Below are positions 6,401 to 9,805 of a stretch of DNA of 9,805 nt, piece by piece; the first letter of the stretch is position 1; every line of letters starts with the position of its first letter. Origin of the DNA: Collinsella sp. Lineage in GTDB: Bacteria > Actinomycetota > Coriobacteriia > Coriobacteriales > Coriobacteriaceae. The position numbers were made by a program, and so were the translations under genes. The notes under the pieces are model-generated. The model was not told the origin of the DNA. It saw only the letters and a program-made list of their open reading frames with translations, and did no database searches. The DNA is taken from the NCBI GenBank assembly GCA_022720335.1, contig JAIHVJ010000086.1, positions 1 through 9,805 on the forward strand, written 5' to 3'.

Positions 6401-8096
6401 TGCCCCCGAGGACGCCACGACCCCCACGAGCATTAAGCTCACCTGGGGAAAGGTCGATGGTGCTACCTCCTACGACCTTAAGGTCGATGGCACCGTGTTC
6501 GCCGTGGGCGATGCAGCGGAATTCACGCATACCGATCTTGCCTACAATAGCAAGCACACCTACCAGATCCGTTCGCGCAACGCCGAGGGCTACTCCCGTT
6601 GGAGCGATGTGCTCGCGGCGAACTCCGCACTCGACCCATGGCGGAACGTGCCCGAGGCCGAGAAGATCACCTGGGAGGGCTCGATCTACGGCAGCCATAA
6701 GGCCGATCTCGCCTTCGACCATGAGTTCCAGACGAGCGACGGCGGCTTCCACTCCGGCGGCAACGACCTGGGCAAGGCGCTCACCGTCGACTACGGCCGC
6801 GCCTACAAGCTCGACAAGCTCGAGTACTATCCGCGTACCGACGCCGGCAACGGCACTGTGACCAAGATGCGCATCGAGACGAGTCTCGACGGTGTCCATT
6901 GGACGAGGCAGGAGGTCGATTGGGAGCGCTCCGCCGCCTGCAAAACGGTGACGTTCGACGGCGCCGTGGCCGCACGCTACGTGCGTATGACGCCGCTCGC
7001 TTCGGTTGGTAACTTCTTCTCCGCGTCCGAGATCGCCATCTACAAGGCCGATGGTACGGACGGCTTTGCTGTGGGTTCCAACCTCAACAAGGCAACGATC
7101 TCCGATGGCGACTATTCCAACATGAAGAATTATCTGGGTCTCGAGAACCGCGAGCCCGATACCTCGACGTTCGACTCGCAGATTCGCGACCACTTTGCCG
7201 ATCTCAACGGCAACGGGGTCTATGATGTCTACGACTACTCGTTTACCATGGCGGGGCTTGATGGCGGCACCAAGCAGAAAGGCAAGGTCGCCGGCAAGCT
7301 CGCGGTGATTCCGAGCAAGACCGAGGTCGATGCCGGCGATGAGATCACCGTCGATGTCTATGCGGCCGACGCCAAGAACGTCAACGCCCTGGGCGCGCTC
7401 GTCAACTTTAAGAGTGACCAGTTTGAGTTTGTGTCCGAGAGCATCTCGCAGGATGGTTCGACCGCCGGCATGGAGAACCTGTCGCGCGAGAAGGTCCAGT
7501 TCGCGGACGGCACACAGACCATCAACCTCGCCTTTGCCAACCGCGGTGACGGCAAGCTCTACAACGGCACTGGCGCGGTGGCGAGCTTCAAACTCAAGGC
7601 CAAGACGGCCGGCAAGGTTGAACTGCCCTCGACGTCTTGGCTCATCGGTCCGGCGTGCGATGCGCTCGAGTTTACGAGTGACGGTACCGTGACGATGCCG
7701 GACGTTCCGCAGCCCACTGTTGCCGAGTACGGTCAGGATGCCTTCAACATCACGATGACCAACGACGAGCTCACGACCGACGACGGTTCCAACGTCGAGA
7801 AGCTTATTCAGCAGAAGAGCTATAACGCGCTGTTCGATAACGATGAGGGCGACAACGGCTTTGAGTTCCTGTGGAACTGGAGCGGCAACTGGGACAGCGA
7901 GGGCAAGCTTCCGAGTTACGTGAAGCTTCCCGCCACGATGACATTTGCCTTTAAGAGATCAACTTCAACTACACGCAGGGTGTCGAGGCCATCGAGGGTA
8001 TCGAGCTGGGCAAGAACCAGACCGAGTTCTTTGAGGGCGACGTTACGCTCGTCGACGCTAAGGCCACGCCCGAGAGCGCCGGCTACCCCTATGTGA
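3483..8096 (+). CDS. Secreted GH31 glycosidase (probable alpha-N-acetylgalactosaminidase-like) with CBM32, dockerin and cohesin modules
   Basis: As encoded this gives 1537 aa, of which residues 1-1491 are authentic. A signal peptide (basic MRRNSIFTKRWVKGS, hydrophobic AVLVATAATLVFA, likely cleavage after AVA at 35) directs export. The GH31 region spans roughly 45-960: an N-terminal beta-sandwich, a TIM barrel starting near 282, and a C-terminal beta region. The nucleophile is D480 (LKTDVAWVGSGYSFGLNG) and the acid/base D531 (IWTGDQYGGNW). The nucleophile context and the FLPNDGYGAGYGQ loop resemble GH31 subfamily 18, known for alpha-GalNAc release from mucin-type O-glycans; substrate is therefore inference, and another alpha-glycosidase is possible. 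Then come Fn3 (about 967-1050), CBM32/F5-8C (1052-1190), a dockerin-like segment (1200-1265, calcium loop DLNGNGVYDVYD at 1240-1251), a cohesin-like domain (1270-1407) and the first half of a discoidin-like module (1412-1491). Read as it stands, the product has no wall anchor and would be secreted. Confidence 0.85.
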   Translation: MRRNSIFTKRWVKGSAVLVATAATLVFASPQQAVATPLKGVESATVSQSASNVVDIDFAGGIKGRITFLEDGIFRYNVDPKGEFSEYATPRSKSHTAKIQAQPDASDTYSKPSATVADKGNTIEISGGKATVILDKATGKMSIKSGDRVVVSESASLDLDKKGTVQTLAKEKSENFFGGGTQNGRFLHTNQTIAISNTNNWTDGGVASPNPFYWTSDGYGVLRNTFAEGSYDFGSTDASTVTTSHSENEFDAYYFVATNEGASNVATEMLQDYYKVTGNPVLLPEYGFYLGHLNAYNRDGWSTTSGQKKWETKGSKSSSKEGDVKYESGMATGYKLDGTLAAETLNGEGPTVDTENMKATDFDRQFSAQRVIDDYEDNDMPLGWFLPNDGYGAGYGQNGYYKTGGVNSDGTSSAERLNAVRANVDNLKKFTEYANSKGVSTGLWTQSNLEPDSNSETPWHLLRDFDAEVKTGGITTLKTDVAWVGSGYSFGLNGIKTAYDTVTTGANKRPNIITLDGWAGTQRFGGIWTGDQYGGNWEYIRFHIPTYIGQSLSGNPNIGSDMDGIFGGSPIISARDYQWKTFTPSMLDMDGWGTYRKSPMTHGDPYTGISRFYLKLKAQLMPYIYTSAASAANIDTGNGDTGLPMIRAMLLSDNSEYAASTSTQYQYMFGENFLVAPVYQDTQADENGNDVRNGIYLPNYGTDENPTIWIDYFSGKQYRGGQVLNNYDAPLWKLPLFVKANAIVPMYAENNNPEAVTETNTKGTDRSQRIVEFFATEGDGTFTQYEDDGSSIQNNTTEDDAYGTIDNISYGEHVSTVYSSKATGGTATFTAEASQGGYNGYDSNRTTTFVANVSAKPASVIAKNGGTALNVTEVDSQEAFDAATPEAGQAVYFYNESPNLNHYGSDADSTEAEKGESFNDTKITTNPKVYVKFAKTDVAAAEQTLELGGFVNADATLAADRLNENLSAPANLAAPEDATTPTSIKLTWGKVDGATSYDLKVDGTVFAVGDAAEFTHTDLAYNSKHTYQIRSRNAEGYSRWSDVLAANSALDPWRNVPEAEKITWEGSIYGSHKADLAFDHEFQTSDGGFHSGGNDLGKALTVDYGRAYKLDKLEYYPRTDAGNGTVTKMRIETSLDGVHWTRQEVDWERSAACKTVTFDGAVAARYVRMTPLASVGNFFSASEIAIYKADGTDGFAVGSNLNKATISDGDYSNMKNYLGLENREPDTSTFDSQIRDHFADLNGNGVYDVYDYSFTMAGLDGGTKQKGKVAGKLAVIPSKTEVDAGDEITVDVYAADAKNVNALGALVNFKSDQFEFVSESISQDGSTAGMENLSREKVQFADGTQTINLAFANRGDGKLYNGTGAVASFKLKAKTAGKVELPSTSWLIGPACDALEFTSDGTVTMPDVPQPTVAEYGQDAFNITMTNDELTTDDGSNVEKLIQQKSYNALFDNDEGDNGFEFLWNWSGNWDSEGKLPSYVKLPATMTFAFKRSTSTTRRVSRPSRVSSWARTRPSSLRATLRSSTLRPRPRAPATPM
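7950..7958 (+). other. Frameshift junction in the giant surface gene
   Basis: The frame used up to here reads TTT AAG AGA. The frame used afterwards has a TAA at 7952-7954 and becomes coding with GAG at 7955, so the break is confined to a few bases. Insertion of one G after 7955 (AAG GAG ATC) restores continuity. The local sequence C TTT AAG does not fit the X XXY YYZ slippery heptamer of -1 programmed frameshifting. The flanking residues (…ATMTFAFK then EINFNY…) look like the beginning and end of a discoidin-type fold with its middle absent, so a larger out-of-frame deletion is also possible. Confidence 0.8.
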
Positions 8097-9670
8097 CGGT
8101 CGAGAGCTCCGACTCCTCTGTGGTGAGCGTCTCCGCTGTTCAGGCCGGCGATAGCGTGAACTACTACTTGCGTGCCAACAAGGCCGGCAAGGCAACGATC
8201 ACGGTGGCGTCAGTGCTCGACCCCTCCAAGACCGCATCCTATGAGGTCGAGGTCAAGGCTGGTGTCGACACCTCTGCGCTCATGGCGGCGCTTTCCAAGG
8301 CCGCGGGCTACAGCGAGTCCGTCTACACCAAGGATTCTTATGCAGCTCTCACCGCTGCGGTCGAGGCGGCTCAGAAGCTTCTCGACGGCGGCCAGGGCAG
8401 CTATAGCAAGAAGGATGTCGCAGACGCTACGACCAAGATCGAAAAGGCAATCGACGGCCTCAAGATGCGCCCCGTTGATGAGAAGAAGCTCATCAACACG
8501 CCCGAGAACCGCGAGAACGTCAAGGTGACCGGCTTCTCGAGCGAGGCCGACTATGAGGGCAGCAACGCCGTCAACGCTCTTGACGGCGATGAGCAGACGC
8601 TCTGGCACAGCGACTATGCTTATAAGGCCGGTATGCCCCAGCACCTGACCGTCGACCTGGGCCGCGACTACGATCTCACCGACGTCACGTTCCTGCCGCG
8701 CCAGGACGGCGGCACGAACGGCGATATCTTTGAGGCCGAGGTGCTGGTCTCCGACACCGCCGACGGTTATGAGATGGGCACCGCCGCGTCGATGGGTACG
8801 TTTACCTTCGACAACGACGGCCGCGTGCTCACCGACCGTGGCGACTGGAGGCAGATGAGCTTTGGTGCCGCGCGCGGTCGCTACGTGACCGTCAAGGTGC
8901 TCCACGCCGGCGGTGGCAGCGTTGACGCCTACTGCAGCATGGCGGAACTCAAGTTCTACGGTGCGGCCGTTCCCGATCCGGTGGCGAAGGACGACCTCAC
9001 TGCCGCGATTGAAAAGGTTGATGCCGAGGTTGCAGCCGGCGACCTTAAGGCCAGTGACTACACCGAGGCTTCCTGGACCGCGTTCCAGAACGCCTTGGCG
9101 AGCGCCCGCGCCATCCTGAGCGACGAGAACGCCACGCAGGACGAGGTCGACCAGGCACTCAAGGCGCTCGAGGATGCCCGTGACGCGCTCGAGAAGACCC
9201 CGGTGACCCCGGTCGAGAACCCGACCAAGAAGCAACTCAAGGCCCTGGTCAAGCAGGCGAAGGAGACTGACACCAAGGGAAAGACGGCCGAGTCTGTCAA
9301 GGCCCTGACGGATGCCATTACCTACGCCGAGGATGTCTTGGGTGATGAGAATGCTTCCGACGCCCAGCTCCAGGCGGCCTATGACCAGCTCAAACTGGCC
9401 ATTGAGGGCCTTAAGGATGCCGACTCCGGCAACCAGGGCGGCTCGGGCAACACCGGCGGCTCGGGCAACCAGGGTTCCGGCAACGGCTCGAACGGCGGCG
9501 GCCAGGCGGGCAAGCCCGCAGGCGACAAGGCCCAGGGCGGCAAGAAGAACGGTTCGGCGATCCCCGTTACTGGCGATCAAACGGCGGCAACTGTCGCGAC
9601 TGTCGGTGGCCTTGGAGCCATCATCGCTGCGATCGGTGCCTTCTTCCACCGTCGCAATAAGGCTGAGTAG
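8093..9670 (+). pseudogene. Displaced C-terminal part of the GH31 protein: FIVAR, CBM32 and sortase anchor
   Basis: This frame is open from 7955; the GTG at 8093 is merely its first possible start, falls inside a domain and lacks a ribosome site. Modules by position: Ig-like beta domain (up to about 8260, with ESSDSSVVSVSA and KAGKATITV), FIVAR 1 (about 8267-8462), CBM32/F5-8C 2 (about 8486-8965, with NALDGDEQTLWHSDY and QHLTVDLGRDYDLTDVTFLPRQ), FIVAR 2 (about 8993-9195), FIVAR 3 (about 9221-9415), a Gly/Ser/Asn linker, IPVTG sorting signal (9560-9574), a hydrophobic helix and HRRNKAE. CBM32 modules commonly bind galactose-type or mucin glycans, and FIVARs act as spacers or protein-interaction bundles. 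Without a signal peptide the fragment could not reach the wall if translated alone. Its last 70 residues are the paralogue of the orphan tail at 55-327. Confidence 0.85.
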
Positions 9671-9691
9671 TCCCAGCGACAACTAAGCAAA

Positions 9692-9733
9692 CGTGCCCGC
9701 CGTCCCACCCAAGGACGGTGGGCACGCTTTTTT
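9692..9733 (+). terminator. Intrinsic terminator of the giant surface gene
   Basis: CGTGCCCGCCGTCC (9692-9705) pairs with GGACGGTGGGCACG (9713-9726), 14 bp with one G-T wobble and a 7-nt loop, followed by C and six T residues (9728-9733). It lies 22 nt after the stop codon and is the strongest terminator in the window. Confidence 0.92.
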
Positions 9734-9736
9734 ATT

Positions 9737-9780
9737 TCAGCTAACGTACGTCATGGCAATCCCCGGTAGGTCGAGGGGTG
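9737..9780. repeat. 44-nt dispersed repeat, copy 2
   Basis: Matches 3058-3101 at 36 of 44 positions in the same orientation. It starts 3 nt after the T-run of the terminator and would lie upstream of whatever gene follows outside the window. Similarity fades after 9780, and the window ends at 9805, so the full extent of the repeat cannot be judged. Confidence 0.6.
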
Positions 9781-9805
9781 CTTTGCGGGCGGGCCAGGCT
9801 TTATC

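Larger units (their letters stand above)
3483..9670 (+). pseudogene. Giant sortase-anchored GH31 surface glycosidase gene, split by a frameshift
   Basis: The two consecutive reading frames 3483-8096 and 8093-9670 are parts of one gene. The first frame loses recognisable protein character after K1491 (codon 7953-7955) and runs 46 more residues rich in Arg, Ser and Thr, typical of out-of-frame GC-rich DNA. The second frame becomes protein-like from GAG at 7955 (EINFNYTQGVEAIEGIELG), well before its first possible start codon, and has neither a signal peptide nor a usable Shine-Dalgarno of its own. Adding one base near 7955 gives a continuous product of about 2062 residues. The order is signal peptide, GH31, Fn3, CBM32, dockerin-like, cohesin-like, discoidin-like (interrupted), Ig-like, FIVAR, CBM32, FIVAR, FIVAR, Gly/Ser linker, IPVTG signal, membrane helix and basic tail. 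Whether this is a real inactivating mutation, phase-variable state or a sequencing or assembly error cannot be decided here. Confidence 0.85.

Noticed and set aside
6108..7193. Minus-strand open frame of 361 aa
   Set aside because: Antisense shadow of the Fn3 and CBM32 modules, with no ribosome site and no recognisable domain.
7950..7958. Programmed -1 ribosomal frameshifting joining the two frames
   Set aside because: No X XXY YYZ heptamer is present: slippage on C TTT AAG would place tRNAs on CTT and TAA with poor pairing. I also did not identify a clear stimulatory stem downstream. A mutation, deletion or error is more likely.
8210..9682. Minus-strand open frame of 490 aa
   Set aside because: Antisense shadow of the FIVAR/CBM32 C-terminal region; the forward frame carries clear domains and a sortase signal.

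Overview
The window looks like chromosomal DNA from a high-GC, gut-associated Gram-positive actinobacterium, most likely a Collinsella-like member of the Coriobacteriia. This rests on the G/C-rich third codon positions, on a very large mucin-glycosidase-type surface protein with FIVAR and F5/8-C (CBM32) modules, and on actinobacterial-style sortase tails. Genus assignment is inference; no rRNA or housekeeping marker is present. All genes I can support are on the + strand.

Layout. 1-393: a GC-rich perfect hairpin, then an orphan C-terminal tail of a sortase-anchored surface protein (LASTG signal, membrane helix, basic end) with no signal peptide or adhesin body, closed by a hairpin terminator. 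394-1806: a short AT-richer intergenic stretch holding a strong 14-bp inverted repeat, then a 403-aa AAA_14/DUF4143-type ATPase. 1807-2040: a 66-nt near-perfect palindrome and the promoter/operator of the next operon. 2041-2800: a type II toxin-antitoxin operon (Phd/YefM-like antitoxin, RelE-like mRNA interferase toxin, ATGA overlap) closed by an intrinsic terminator. 2801-3482: about 680 nt without genes. It contains a 204-bp element bounded by 24-bp perfect terminal inverted repeats (MITE-like), a 44-nt sequence that recurs at 9737-9780, a cluster of GGTAT/ATACC repeats, and an eight-cytosine run about 70 nt before the next start codon. 3483-9670: one giant surface glycosidase gene split by a frameshift near 7955. 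9671-9805: a strong terminator and the second copy of the 44-nt repeat.

The giant gene would read as about 2062 residues if the frame were restored: signal peptide, GH31 catalytic region (nucleophile D480 and acid/base D531; the motif context best fits the alpha-N-acetylgalactosaminidase-like subfamily 18), Fn3, CBM32, dockerin-like, cohesin-like, a discoidin-like module interrupted by the frameshift, Ig-like, FIVAR, CBM32, two more FIVARs, Gly/Ser linker, IPVTG sortase signal and membrane helix. As the sequence stands, the 5' frame ends 46 residues after the shift and its product would lack the wall anchor, so it would be secreted rather than anchored.

The most interesting points are the frameshift, which may mark a larger internal deletion, the co-occurrence of dockerin and cohesin modules on one sortase-signal enzyme, the poly-C tract and repeated elements upstream of it, the small inverted-repeat element, and the orphan sortase tail that is a diverged copy of the enzyme's own C-terminus. 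The ATPase and toxin-antitoxin genes look like accessory cargo between two related surface-protein ends.
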